Origin: Candidatus Methanophagales archaeon
GTDB taxonomy: Archaea > Halobacteriota > Syntropharchaeia > Alkanophagales > Methanospirareceae
Direction: 5' to 3'
Assembly (NCBI GenBank): GCA_025966525.1
Contig: JAPDIG010000005.1
Span: forward strand, 7,323-45,097
Length of the DNA stretch: 37,775 nt
Shown here: piece by piece, positions 23,667 to 32,499 of the stretch
Numbering within the stretch: position 1 is the stretch's first letter
Layout: each line of letters starts with the position of its first letter
The notes under the pieces: model-generated
Told to the model about the DNA's origin: nothing
Seen by the model: the letters and a program-made list of their open reading frames with translations, nothing else
Databases searched by the model: none
Made by a program: the position numbers and the translations under genes

Positions 23667-24496
23667 TCTTTGTTATTAACATTCCCATTTCTGAAAGGCA
23701 CTTTCCGCACTTTCTCAATTAATTTTTGTAGTTCAATGCAACTTTCCTCCAGTTTTGATATTGTTTCCTCAGACAAATATTGACTTCTGCAATGCATTAT
23801 TGCATTACGGATTGGTATGAGCGTTTTCAATCTATTTATCAACTCATCTAAATCTGTTTTCCCTATGATGGAAGTGAAGACCTTCTTTTTCTTCTCGATG
23901 ATCTCTGCATAGGTATGGAAGTCGATAAAAAGCAATTCCGATAGTTTCCTCTCTTCCTTTAATCGCGCTTCCTGCTTTCTCTCCGCACATCCCTTTCGTG
24001 TATTGAGATCAACTCCTTCCCACCACCAATCCTCGCCATACTTCCTACTTAATACTTCCTGGATTAGTTCCCTAAGAGCGTTTTCAAGCCATTCTATCAA
24101 CGCATGATTTAGTAATATTGAATAGTAATGTGGTGCCCATAGCGTGGGATTTAGTTGTATTGCTTTTCTAAACAGTGACTCGATTTCTTTTACCCGCTCT
24201 GGCGATAGATCATGCTTGTAAGCGAAAAAGAATTCCTTACCTTTTTTATAATAAGCCATAGCATCTTCTTTATCCATTTCCTTTTCCTCCTTCCCTCCCG
24301 CTATCTTAAACTTCGTAAACTCATCTATTGCACGATTAGCCAATTTATCTGCTCTCTTTATAAGGTCTTCCCCTCTCTGCACGTGAAAATAGCTTATTCT
24401 CTCACTTGATGAAATAACTTGCCCAATTTTTCGTTTTTTACCCGGTATGCGCCATCTTCTCCATAGTGGAAGAATTATTTTTATATCAAAATCCAC
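23663..24496 (-). CDS. HEPN-domain protein, Swt1-like HEPN type
   Basis: A 277-residue protein without a known name. The middle has a TPR-like helix pair (SLFRKAIQLNPTLWAPHYY, about 108-126). The C-terminal part resembles the Swt1-like HEPN domain: ENALRELIQEVL, a Trp-rich turn (DWWWEG, 156-161) and the HEPN signature R-x4-H at R230-H235 (IRNAIMH). HEPN domains with this motif are often metal-independent RNases in toxin, defence or RNA-processing proteins. No adjacent same-strand partner (for example a nucleotidyltransferase antitoxin) exists, so toxin status is not supported. The start is uncertain, since only 12 bases separate it from the divergent small gene. Confidence 0.75.
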   Translation of the reverse strand: MDFDIKIILPLWRRWRIPGKKRKIGQVISSSERISYFHVQRGEDLIKRADKLANRAIDEFTKFKIAGGKEEKEMDKEDAMAYYKKGKEFFFAYKHDLSPERVKEIESLFRKAIQLNPTLWAPHYYSILLNHALIEWLENALRELIQEVLSRKYGEDWWWEGVDLNTRKGCAERKQEARLKEERKLSELLFIDFHTYAEIIEKKKKVFTSIIGKTDLDELINRLKTLIPIRNAIMHCRSQYLSEETISKLEESCIELQKLIEKVRKVPFRNGNVNNKD

Positions 24497-24508
24497 ACAT
24501 CAGAATAT

Positions 24509-24754
24509 ATGAAACCTGAAGAGGCTAAAGACCGAGCAAAAGCACTTCTTAACGTGATTGAAACTATGTATGAAATACAGATTACTAATTTAGAGGAGGT
24601 TATCGAGGCGATAATCGAAAAAACACGCGATGAGCAAGAGATATTAACAATTTGTACCGCTTTAAATTCGTGGGTTGCAACGAATGTCTTTGTAAGAGAA
24701 GTTGAGATACCACTGGAGGTTGTGAACGAATTAGCAGGAAAGATATTGTTGTAA
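24509..24754 (+). CDS. Small conserved-looking protein, function unknown
   Basis: An 81-residue acidic protein predicted to be all helical, with several Glu-rich amphipathic segments (AKALLNVIETMYEIQ, LEEVIEAIIEK). I recognise no family, metal site or membrane segment. A TATA-like sequence (tttttatatc, 24478-24487) lies about 25-30 bases upstream, inside the start region of the divergent HEPN gene. The leuC-like gene follows after 31 bases on the same strand. Codon pattern and context suggest a real gene. Confidence 0.6.
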   Translation: MKPEEAKDRAKALLNVIETMYEIQITNLEEVIEAIIEKTRDEQEILTICTALNSWVATNVFVREVEIPLEVVNELAGKILL

Positions 24755-24785
24755 CACCATAAAACATTTAAAGAGAAGGGGCTGA

Positions 24786-26051
24786 ATGATGCCGACCATA
24801 GCAGAAAAGATACTGCGTGAAAAAGCAGGAAAAGGGGAAAAGGTAGAAGCGGGAGAAATCCTCGAATGTGAAGTGGACTACATAATGGTGAATGATATAA
24901 CGGGCGTGCCGGCTTTTGAAGTGCTCGATGAGCTTGAACTTGATGAAGAGCTGAAAAAGGAGCTCGTGGTAGTGATACAGGATCATTATGTGCCAAACAA
25001 GGATGTGGATTCTGCGGAGCAGGCGAAAGCATTGCGGGACTATGCCCGAAAATACGGGATTAAGAATTATTTTGAAGTAGGGAAAGGGATATGCCACCAG
25101 GTAATGATAGAAGAAGGATTTGCTGCACCGGGAAGGCTAATAATAGGTGCTGATTCGCACACTTGCTCTTACGGTGCCTTAGGTGCTTTTTCTACGGGGA
25201 TAGGCTCGACAGAAGCCGCAGCAGCAATGGCTACCGGGAGATTATGGTTTAAAGTCCCAACGACACAGAAGTTTGTGATTGATGGCGAGTTGAAGCAATA
25301 TGTAATGGGGAAGGATATAATTTTGCATATCATCGGTGACATAGGCGTTTCGGGTTCGCTGTACAAATCACAGGAGTTCTACGGGACGGCGATAGAAAAA
25401 CTAAGCCTTTCTGACCGTATAACAATCTCGAACATGGCAGTGGAAGCAGGTGCAAAGGCAGGGATTATCCCTCCTGATGAGAAGGTCTTCGAGTTCTTGA
25501 ATGGCAGGGTAAGGGGCGAATATAAACCGGTTTATGCCGATGGACCTGAAAGCGAGTATGAGGAAGTATTTGAGTATAATGCATCAGAGATAGTTCCAAC
25601 GGTTGCAAAACCTTTTTCGCCTGATAATACCGCACCTGCGAGCGAATTAGATGTTCCCATTGACCAGGCTTATTTAGGGTCTTGTACTAACGGTAGGATC
25701 GAGGATTTAAGGGTTGCCGCTGCGATATTGATGGGTAAAAAGATAAGTCCTGATGTTAGAATGATTGTGGTCCCAGCGAGTAAAAGGGTGCTTGAACAGG
25801 CACTCGAAGAAGGTTTAATAAAAATTTTTCTTGCCGCGGATGCCTTTGTTTGTGGTCCTACCTGTGGCGCATGTTTGGGTGGGCACATGGGCGTTCTCGC
25901 ATCTGGGGAATGCTGCATAAGCACAACGAACCGAAACTTTATCGGACGGATGGGACACAAGGATTCGGAGGTTTATTTGGCGAATCCCGCTGTGGTTGCA
26001 GCTTCGGCACTTAAAGGGAGGATAATAGACCCGAGGGAGTTGGAGATATGA
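24786..26051 (+). CDS. leuC: 3-isopropylmalate dehydratase / homoaconitase large subunit
   Basis: Large subunit of a two-subunit aconitase-family hydro-lyase. In archaea these act in leucine synthesis (isopropylmalate isomerase) or in coenzyme B synthesis (homoaconitase). The 421 residues are typical of the short archaeal form. The [4Fe-4S] ligands are C300 (LGSCTNGR), C360 and C363 (CGPTCGAC). Substrate-loop motifs include GADSHTCSYGALGAFSTGIG. Two consecutive ATG codons (24786, 24789) are possible starts after GAAGGGG. The partner small subunit lies 0.6 kb downstream, separated by an unrelated exported protein. Confidence 0.92.
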   Translation: MMPTIAEKILREKAGKGEKVEAGEILECEVDYIMVNDITGVPAFEVLDELELDEELKKELVVVIQDHYVPNKDVDSAEQAKALRDYARKYGIKNYFEVGKGICHQVMIEEGFAAPGRLIIGADSHTCSYGALGAFSTGIGSTEAAAAMATGRLWFKVPTTQKFVIDGELKQYVMGKDIILHIIGDIGVSGSLYKSQEFYGTAIEKLSLSDRITISNMAVEAGAKAGIIPPDEKVFEFLNGRVRGEYKPVYADGPESEYEEVFEYNASEIVPTVAKPFSPDNTAPASELDVPIDQAYLGSCTNGRIEDLRVAAAILMGKKISPDVRMIVVPASKRVLEQALEEGLIKIFLAADAFVCGPTCGACLGGHMGVLASGECCISTTNRNFIGRMGHKDSEVYLANPAVVAASALKGRIIDPRELEI

Positions 26052-26075
26052 GATTAATTGAAAAAGAAAACTTTA

Positions 26076-26086
26076 TATGGTGGGTC
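26076..26086 (+). promoter_or_regulatory. TATA-like element before the SCP2-like gene
   Basis: The sequence actttatatgg matches an archaeal TATA box. It lies in the 120-base gap after the leuC-like gene, and suggests that the SCP2-like gene and leuD can be transcribed independently of leuC. Confidence 0.4.
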
Positions 26087-26170
26087 AGCGAAACTAATTA
26101 TTTATGTAGTTTATTATGGAGTGCCTGTAAAAAGAAGAGATAAAGCAAAAAAGAGGTGATAAACGAAAAA

Positions 26171-26677
26171 ATGAATAAAATAAAAAGCATATCTGCTTTT
26201 TTTGCGGTTGTTTTGGTGATTTCCATTTTTGTGGGTATCGTAGTTGGGACAGAAAAAGAATCCGACCTATTTGAAGACTTGAAACAACAGGTGGGTATAT
26301 ATAATCAAAATGTTGACCAAATTCCATTTGTGAAAAGTCTTATAGGTGAGGAGAGAATAAACTGCGACATTTCTCTTAGCGATGGAAACATGCTAACAAT
26401 TGGAATTAAGACCGACAAAGAGGCAAAAGTCATAAGCATTGAGAAAGGTGAAATCCAAGATCCAACGGTTGATGCATATACTACCGAAAACACCGTTCGC
26501 AATATAATGAATTCCGGCGACCCTGTTTCTGCATTTCAGGGTGCTTTAAACACCGGGAAGATAAAATTTGAAGGTGTTGGACTGGGTAATAAAATAAAAG
26601 TCAGGACTATGGATATTGCAATAAAATTATACGGTTTCTTCAAGGGATTTTTCAGAGATGAGAATCTGGAAATTTGA
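26171..26677 (+). CDS. Exported or membrane-anchored SCP2-like protein
   Basis: About 168 residues from the ATG at 26171; a GTG at 26156 would add five, but GAGGTG overlaps it. A hydrophobic N-terminal segment (ISAFFAVVLVISIFVGIVVG) serves as signal anchor. The rest resembles the SCP2 sterol-carrier fold, a lipid-binding pocket: a strand with DGNMLTIGIKTDKE, then DPTVDAYTTENTVRNIM and AFQGALNTGKIKFEGVGLGN. SCP2 proteins bind hydrophobic ligands. The anchored archaeal form has no assigned role that I know of. It sits between leuC and leuD, and its end overlaps the leuD start by 20 bases. Confidence 0.75.
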   Translation: MNKIKSISAFFAVVLVISIFVGIVVGTEKESDLFEDLKQQVGIYNQNVDQIPFVKSLIGEERINCDISLSDGNMLTIGIKTDKEAKVISIEKGEIQDPTVDAYTTENTVRNIMNSGDPVSAFQGALNTGKIKFEGVGLGNKIKVRTMDIAIKLYGFFKGFFRDENLEI

Positions 26678-27131
26678 ACACAATGTAGATACGGACCAGA
26701 TAATACCGGCAGAATATCTGACGACCGGGGACGCGAAGAAACTCGCAGCTCATGCCTTCGCTAAAGCGCGACCTGAATTCTCAAAAGAAGTGAAGGAAGG
26801 CGATGTCATCGTAGCAGGCGAAAATTTCGGCTGTGGCAGTTCTCGTGAGCATGCACCACGCGCATTACTCGGTGCAGGCATAAGTTGCGTGATTGCACGT
26901 AGTTTTGCACGGATATTCTTCAGAAATTCAATAAATATCGGGCTGCATCTGATTGAAGCTGATGTCTTCGATAAGATAGAAGAAGGAGATGAAATAGAAA
27001 TAAATTTTGAAGCAGGCGTGATAAAGAACTTCACAAAAGAGGAGGAATACAAATTCAAACCTCTGCCGGAATTTATGCAAAAGCTATTAGATAGTGGTGG
27101 ATTGATTAATTATATTATAAAGCAAAAATGA
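26658..27131 (+). CDS. leuD: 3-isopropylmalate dehydratase / homoaconitase small subunit
   Basis: Swivelling small subunit, 157 residues, partner of the large subunit at 24786. Typical motifs are DTDQIIPAEYL, GENFGCGSSREHAPRALL and ARSFARIFFRNSINIGL. The substrate-specificity loop after PAE reads YLTT. In characterised archaeal enzymes YLVY marks isopropylmalate isomerase and YLRT marks homoaconitase, so YLTT leaves the substrate open, closer to YLRT. It starts inside the SCP2-like gene and overlaps argC through ATGA, suggesting translational coupling of all three. Confidence 0.93.
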   Translation: MRIWKFEHNVDTDQIIPAEYLTTGDAKKLAAHAFAKARPEFSKEVKEGDVIVAGENFGCGSSREHAPRALLGAGISCVIARSFARIFFRNSINIGLHLIEADVFDKIEEGDEIEINFEAGVIKNFTKEEEYKFKPLPEFMQKLLDSGGLINYIIKQK

Positions 27132-28144
27132 TAAAGGCAGGCATAATAGGCGGAGCGGGATATACAGGTCTTGAATTAATCAGACTGCTTTTGATGCATC
27201 CAGAGGTAGAAATATCGGTTGTAACGTCGAGAAGATACAAAGGGGAGAAGATAAGCGATGTGAATCCACATCTTGAGCCTTTCATCGAGCTCGAATACGA
27301 AGACGTAGATACAAAAGAAATCGCAGATAGAAGTGATGTTGTATTTGTTGCGGTACCTCATGGCAGTGCAATGGACTACGTGCCGGAGTTAATAGCGAGG
27401 GGAGCGAGAGTGATAGACTTGAGCGCTGACTACCGACTGAAAAAAGACGAATATGAAAGAATATACAAGCGAGAACATAAGGATAAACACAAAGAGGAAA
27501 GGAGAGCGGTATATGGACTGACTGAATTGCATCCAGAGGTTGCAGATGCTGATTTAGTGGCGAATCCCGGATGCTATCCCACGGGTGCAATACTTGCAGT
27601 TGCTCCTCTGGTGAAGGAAGGCGGTGGGGGGGTAAAACAGGTGATATTTGATGCGAAATCCGGCATTTCGGGTGCAGGAGTAGAACCCTCAGAAACGTCT
27701 CATTTCCCTAATCTCGCTGAGAATATCATTCCTTATCAGGTTACTGCACATAGGCACGTTGCAGAGATGAGGATGGAATTAGGCGTAAAAGTAAGTTTCA
27801 CACCTCATGTCATTCCTTCTATAAGAGGCATACTTACCACTGCGCATGTTTTTTTAGCAGAAGGGACAAAAACGCATCATGCAATCGAAAGAGCATACAA
27901 GCAGTTTTACGAGGGTAAGAGATTTATAAGGCTCAGAAAAGGAATACCGTCTTTGAGTGCCGTGAGAGGTACTAACTTCTGCGATATCTGGTTCGAAATA
28001 GAAGAGAAAAGTAACCGGATAGTAGTAATTTCTGCAATTGACAACCTTGTTAAAGGCGGATCAGGTCAGGCGATACAGAATATGAATGTGATGTTTGGGC
28101 TGAACGAAGGAGAAGGGCTGTGGTTCCCGGGTTTGGTTCCCTAA
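27128..28144 (+). CDS. argC: N-acetyl-gamma-glutamyl-phosphate reductase
   Basis: It reduces N-acetylglutamyl phosphate to the semialdehyde with NADPH, the third step of arginine synthesis. The 338 residues begin with the nucleotide-binding GIIGGAGYTGLELIRLL. The catalytic Cys149 is in VANPGCYPTGA, and an active-site His is in QVTAHRHVAEM. The C-terminal signature DNLVKGGSGQAIQNMN is intact. It overlaps leuD by 4 bases (ATGA). A LysY-type relative acting on a carrier-bound lysine intermediate is a less likely alternative. Confidence 0.93.
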   Translation: MIKAGIIGGAGYTGLELIRLLLMHPEVEISVVTSRRYKGEKISDVNPHLEPFIELEYEDVDTKEIADRSDVVFVAVPHGSAMDYVPELIARGARVIDLSADYRLKKDEYERIYKREHKDKHKEERRAVYGLTELHPEVADADLVANPGCYPTGAILAVAPLVKEGGGGVKQVIFDAKSGISGAGVEPSETSHFPNLAENIIPYQVTAHRHVAEMRMELGVKVSFTPHVIPSIRGILTTAHVFLAEGTKTHHAIERAYKQFYEGKRFIRLRKGIPSLSAVRGTNFCDIWFEIEEKSNRIVVISAIDNLVKGGSGQAIQNMNVMFGLNEGEGLWFPGLVP

Positions 28145-28192
28145 CTAAAGCAGGTCTGAGCAAACAAATCCTAATTTCAGAACACAGCGGCT

Positions 28193-29350
28193 CTACCCTT
28201 TGCCCCGGAACTGTACTGCTCTCATGAGGTCAGTCCTGGAGATGATGCCTGCCATCTGTCCATCCTCCATAACGATTAAGCGACCTATATTTTTGCTGGA
28301 CATTAGTTTTAGTGCGTCAGAGGCATCCGCATCAGGTCCAATTGTGATTATCTCTCTTTTCATAACATCCCCAACCCTGATAGTGTCTCGCTTTGAGGCA
28401 GGTATCTGACGGACGTCCCCAAAGGTTATCACTCCAAGTACTGGAGAACTCTGCTCTTCTTGCACCGGATAGCCTATGTGTTTGGTTCTGAACATTACAT
28501 CTACCAACTGATTGAGCGTCATGTCTGGAGGCACATAGACAACATTCGGGACTGCGGTCATAACATCCCTGGCTTTAACACCTTCCAGAGAGACCGAAAT
28601 TATCGTTGCCTTCTCCTCCGCCGAAGCGCCAAAGTAGATGAAGATGGCTATGAGTAGTAGCCATACTCCACCGGGCAATGTTAGTAACCCGAGAAGTCCC
28701 ATAGCAAATGCAAAGCTCTCACCCACTGCCACTGCCTTCTTTGTCGCTTCTATATATGACATACGCGTAGCGAACAAAGCACGCAATATTCTGCCTCCAT
28801 CCATGGGAAACGCGGGAATAAGATTGAAGAGACCAAGTAGCACATTGTAAAATGCGATTATACCCACGACTAAGAGAGCAGCATCCTTGAACGTCGCTCC
28901 GGGTGCAGTTAGGTTTACCGGGCCAAAGATGTAGTAAACAGCGTAGGCAAAGATGCCGATGCCCATACTGAAGGCGGGACCAGCAGCCGAAACTTTTGCT
29001 TCCTTTCCCGGGTCTCTGGGTATCTCTTCCATCTGTGCCACGCCACCGAGTACGAAGAGGGTGATGCTCCGAATTTTTGCCCCATAACGCATTGCCACGA
29101 TGGAGTGACTGAGCTCGTGAAAGAGCAGGGTGGCGAAGAAGAGAACAGACGCAATGGCGCCCAACAGGTACTTCAGCCATGTTGAAATATCCATGCCACC
29201 AAAACCGATAATTATGCCCAGAGTTTTAATTCTAATATCATTAACTGCAAATATCCAGATAAAAATTAGTAGTATTATAAGAAATGAGAGGTGCAGCTTT
29301 ATAGGTATACCAGCGATACTGCCAATTTTATAAGACCACTTCGTTTTCAT
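28193..29350 (-). CDS. Site-2 protease (M50 family) with tandem CBS domains
   Basis: A 385-residue intramembrane zinc metalloprotease. The zinc motif is HELSH (78-82) in a membrane helix, and the third-ligand region is NLIPAFPMDGGRILRAL (Asp184-Gly185). Five to six hydrophobic segments fill residues 15-255. The C-terminus holds two CBS domains (about 263-380), which bind adenine nucleotides and may tie activity to energy state. This is the archaeal S2P type (as MJ0392). It is the last gene of the minus-strand run and overlaps the preceding gene by 4 bases. Substrate unknown. Confidence 0.94.
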   Translation of the reverse strand: MKTKWSYKIGSIAGIPIKLHLSFLIILLIFIWIFAVNDIRIKTLGIIIGFGGMDISTWLKYLLGAIASVLFFATLLFHELSHSIVAMRYGAKIRSITLFVLGGVAQMEEIPRDPGKEAKVSAAGPAFSMGIGIFAYAVYYIFGPVNLTAPGATFKDAALLVVGIIAFYNVLLGLFNLIPAFPMDGGRILRALFATRMSYIEATKKAVAVGESFAFAMGLLGLLTLPGGVWLLLIAIFIYFGASAEEKATIISVSLEGVKARDVMTAVPNVVYVPPDMTLNQLVDVMFRTKHIGYPVQEEQSSPVLGVITFGDVRQIPASKRDTIRVGDVMKREIITIGPDADASDALKLMSSKNIGRLIVMEDGQMAGIISRTDLMRAVQFRGKG

Positions 29351-30402
29351 TTTAACACCCCCAAAGATTTTAAATCTATAAAACGTTCGACAAGTTCTTT
29401 AATCCTTCTTATCTTCGCATCGCCCTTTATCCTTACCTTCCCGAATACCTCATCCACCTTCTCCACCGTCGTGAGTGTGTCATCCGCAACGAGAATAACC
29501 GGGATGCCTTTATCTTCTGCTTTTCCAAGCATCGTTGCTGGTGGTTCTAAATGCCCGGTCAGCAGAAGGCACTTAATATTCCCCGTTTCCAGTGCGAGAT
29601 TTTGCAAATCCGCTCGGTCTCCGCCGGTTATCAATGTCGCTTGCCTCACACGCCTGAAATATTTCAATGCCGCTGGCGGGGACATCGCACCTATCAAGAA
29701 CTCTTCAATAATTACATCCTCATCTGGCTTAACGAGCCATTCGCCATTCAGTGCCTCACCAAGTTCACTGACAAACAAACCGGCAAGTAGAGGGTCGTAA
29801 GGCAGCGTACCGAGCATTTCCATTCCGTTCCTCTTTAAGAATCTTTCCGCGATATCCCTGACGTACGCCTTCTTGTAGCCCGCAAGTTGGTTGAACAGAA
29901 CGAACTTAAGCCTTTCGCCAAAAAGTTCTCTCGCAGTAAGAATTCCGTCGAGAACGAAATCGCTCGTGTATTTTACCACCATGAGCGCCCCTAAATCCAG
30001 CGATGATGAAACGTCTGGATCGCTGAGTCCCATCGCTCTCCCAACTTTATACTCGACGGCGCCCTCCACAAGGACTATATCCTTGTCCTCGGAGATTCGC
30101 TTATATGAATCCATAACTCTTTTCTTTAATGATACGGGGTCTGCGGAACAGACAAATTCCACGTATGGTCTGTCAAGCTTGACCGGGCAAATGTCTTCTA
30201 TATCGTCTCCGGTATTCAGCACGCTTACTGTATTGTAGGCGTCTTCATCCACTAATTCGTCGTTTATCCGTGTGGTACCCACGCAAAAAGGCTTGAAGTA
30301 GCCAACTTTAAATCCCTTTTCACGCAGTATTAGCCCCAGGGCTACTATCAAAGCACTCTTTCCCGAATATTCTTCTATGGAAGATACAAGCAGGCTTTTC
30401 AT
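29347..30402 (-). CDS. BioD-like ATPase with DRTGG domain (phosphotransacetylase N-terminal-like)
   Basis: A 351-residue protein of the COG0857 type. The N-terminal BioD/cobyrinate-synthase-like P-loop domain has SIEEYSGKSALIVALGL in place of a standard Walker A, followed by GYFKPF. The C-terminal DRTGG domain is visible in LITGGDRADLQNLALETGN and IPVILVADDTLTTVE. In bacteria this part is fused to phosphotransacetylase; in archaea it stands alone next to ADP-forming acetyl-CoA synthetase genes, as here (4-base overlap). A regulatory role in acetyl-CoA/acetate conversion is plausible but unproven. Confidence 0.88.
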   Translation of the reverse strand: MKSLLVSSIEEYSGKSALIVALGLILREKGFKVGYFKPFCVGTTRINDELVDEDAYNTVSVLNTGDDIEDICPVKLDRPYVEFVCSADPVSLKKRVMDSYKRISEDKDIVLVEGAVEYKVGRAMGLSDPDVSSSLDLGALMVVKYTSDFVLDGILTARELFGERLKFVLFNQLAGYKKAYVRDIAERFLKRNGMEMLGTLPYDPLLAGLFVSELGEALNGEWLVKPDEDVIIEEFLIGAMSPPAALKYFRRVRQATLITGGDRADLQNLALETGNIKCLLLTGHLEPPATMLGKAEDKGIPVILVADDTLTTVEKVDEVFGKVRIKGDAKIRRIKELVERFIDLKSLGVLK

Positions 30403-32495
30403 CTTATCGCTCCCATAATCATTTTAAAATCTATTGCATAACAACCTTTGCCGTGCTCAAAGACCTTAATTGGATTTAAATCCGCTTCCAGTATCTCCGG
30501 AAAGTCCATGCTGAGCTGTGAAACCCTGAGCAATACATCCACCAGCGAATCTATATCTGACATTGGCTCCCCTCTTATACCCTTCAATATTCTATATGCC
30601 TTAACACTTTTAATCATTTCTATTGCATCTTCCTTACTTAGTGGTGCAATCCTGAACGAAACGTCCTTGAAGACCTCCACATAAATTCCCCCGAGGCCGA
30701 ACATAATCAAAGGTCCAAAATGCATGTCGCGTTTCATACCCACGATTACCTCCTTTCCGCCTTCTATCATCTGCTGAATAAGAATCCCTTCTATTCGCCT
30801 TGCACTTGTGTATTTCTCAGCGCGATGCAGGATCTCAAAGAACATTTCTTTTACCTCTTCTCGTCTCACGTTCAGCTTTACACAACCCACGTCCGTTTTA
30901 TGCACTATATCTGGGGAAACAATCTTCATACTCACGGGATAGCCTATCATGTCCGCGAGTTCAAGTGCTTCCGCCGCCGTTTCCGCTTTACCATACGAAG
31001 GCACGGGTATTCCATACGTTTCTAATACTTTAAATCCCTCAACACCCATACTTCTTTTTACCTCTTTCCTATCTCGGAGTTCTATCAACTCCTTAATGGC
31101 GTTCCTATCGACCTTGAAGTAATATGGAGGGGCAGATACTTTATCCCTGCTCTCACTATATTTCTTGACCGCGCAGAGTGCCCTTACTGCCCTTACGGGG
31201 TCGAAGTAGTTGGTGATGCCGTGCTTTTTAAACCGCTCTACGGTTTTCGCAATCTCATCACCACCCATGAACACGGGAATAATCGGCTTAGTTCCTGTCA
31301 ATTCCAGAACATAATCCCCGGCTTTATCGAATTCTATCGGTGCAGTGGGAGAAAGTATAGCGATTATTGCACCCACGCTTTCATCGGCTGACACGATACC
31401 AAGAGCAGAACCAAATTTATCCGAATCTGCATCCCCCATCACATCAACGGGATTATAAAAATTCGCAACGTGCAAATCACGAAGTTTTTCCATCGTTTCT
31501 CTATCAAATGCGGCGAGCCCAAGTCCCGATTCTTCGATTGCGTCGGCAGCCATAACACCCGGTCCGCCAGAATTGGTGACAATTGCTATTCCTCCAGTTA
31601 CGTGACGAATTCGCGATAGGGTAAGAGAAAAGTCAAACAAATCATTAATCGAGTTCGCTTCAATCGCGCCTGATTGTTGAAATGCTGCCCTGAAAGCTTC
31701 TACACTGCCTGCTATGCTCCCAGTATGACTCGAAGCTGCTTTTGCTCCTGCTTCGGTCTTCCCGCTTTTCATCACTACCACCGGCTTTGTTCTCGTGACA
31801 TGCCTCACAATGTCAATAAATCTTCTCCCTTCTCTTATGTCCTCGAGATACATCGTTATCACTGCTGTTTCATTGTCCTTAGCCAAATATTCGATAAAGC
31901 CGCATTCGTCGAGAACCGCTTTGTTACCTAAGGAGACCACCTTACTAAAGCCCACATTCGCCACTTTTGCCCAATCAATAACGGCTAATGCGAAAGCACC
32001 GGATTGGCTTAAGAACGCGATATTACCCTCTGTCGGTGTAGATTTACCGAAAGTTGCATTTAAGCCGGAATGCGTGTTTATTATCCCCAAACAGTTTGGA
32101 CCGACGAGACATAAGCCATATTTCTCGCTTATTCTGATAAGTTCGGATTCGAGCACCGCACCTTCCCGCCCAGCTTCTTTAAAGCCCGCGGAGATGACAA
32201 CTACGTTCTTTATTCCTTTCAATCCGCATTGCTTAAGGACTTCCGGGACGCGTATAGCGGGAACTGCTACAACAGCCAGATTGACCCCTTCTTCGATTTG
32301 AAGCACTGATGGATAACATCGGATATTCAGAATTTTATCGTACTTGGGATTGACTGCATAAATCCGCACGCTCTGCTCCCGAAACGAGAGTATGTTCTTA
32401 AGAAGGGTATTTCCAATTTTTCCTTCCCTGGGCGTTGCCCCTACTACTGCTATACTTTCTGGATTGAAAAAGTGGTCAAGCATGTTTTCAGTCAT
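30399..32495 (-). CDS. acdAB: Acetyl-CoA synthetase (ADP-forming), fused alpha-beta
   Basis: It converts acetyl-CoA (or another acyl-CoA), ADP and phosphate into the acid, CoA and ATP by substrate-level phosphorylation. The 698 residues hold the CoA-binding and ligase alpha part (about 1-460) with the phosphorylated active-site His257 in SSHTGSIAGS, and the ATP-grasp beta part at the C-terminus (EGFKVLETYGIPVPSYG, then VSMKIVSPDIVHKTDVGCV in part, GGIYVEVFKDVSFR). The natural one-chain fusion is intact. It starts four bases after the ATPase stop and overlaps the DRTGG gene by 4 bases. Substrate range cannot be read from sequence. Confidence 0.95.
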   Translation of the reverse strand: MTENMLDHFFNPESIAVVGATPREGKIGNTLLKNILSFREQSVRIYAVNPKYDKILNIRCYPSVLQIEEGVNLAVVAVPAIRVPEVLKQCGLKGIKNVVVISAGFKEAGREGAVLESELIRISEKYGLCLVGPNCLGIINTHSGLNATFGKSTPTEGNIAFLSQSGAFALAVIDWAKVANVGFSKVVSLGNKAVLDECGFIEYLAKDNETAVITMYLEDIREGRRFIDIVRHVTRTKPVVVMKSGKTEAGAKAASSHTGSIAGSVEAFRAAFQQSGAIEANSINDLFDFSLTLSRIRHVTGGIAIVTNSGGPGVMAADAIEESGLGLAAFDRETMEKLRDLHVANFYNPVDVMGDADSDKFGSALGIVSADESVGAIIAILSPTAPIEFDKAGDYVLELTGTKPIIPVFMGGDEIAKTVERFKKHGITNYFDPVRAVRALCAVKKYSESRDKVSAPPYYFKVDRNAIKELIELRDRKEVKRSMGVEGFKVLETYGIPVPSYGKAETAAEALELADMIGYPVSMKIVSPDIVHKTDVGCVKLNVRREEVKEMFFEILHRAEKYTSARRIEGILIQQMIEGGKEVIVGMKRDMHFGPLIMFGLGGIYVEVFKDVSFRIAPLSKEDAIEMIKSVKAYRILKGIRGEPMSDIDSLVDVLLRVSQLSMDFPEILEADLNPIKVFEHGKGCYAIDFKMIMGAIR

Positions 32496-32499
32496 TCGT

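Noticed and set aside
28145-28192. Possible terminator between argC and the convergent protease gene
   Set aside because: No clear stem or T-tract in this 48-base gap.
29291-29800. Plus-strand frame of 169 codons at the junction of the protease and DRTGG genes
   Set aside because: Antisense to two well-supported overlapping genes; composition as in other shadows.
31795-32301. Plus-strand frame of 168 codons opposite the acetyl-CoA synthetase gene
   Set aside because: Shadow frame with Ser/Pro-rich composition; the opposite strand has an intact active-site His motif.
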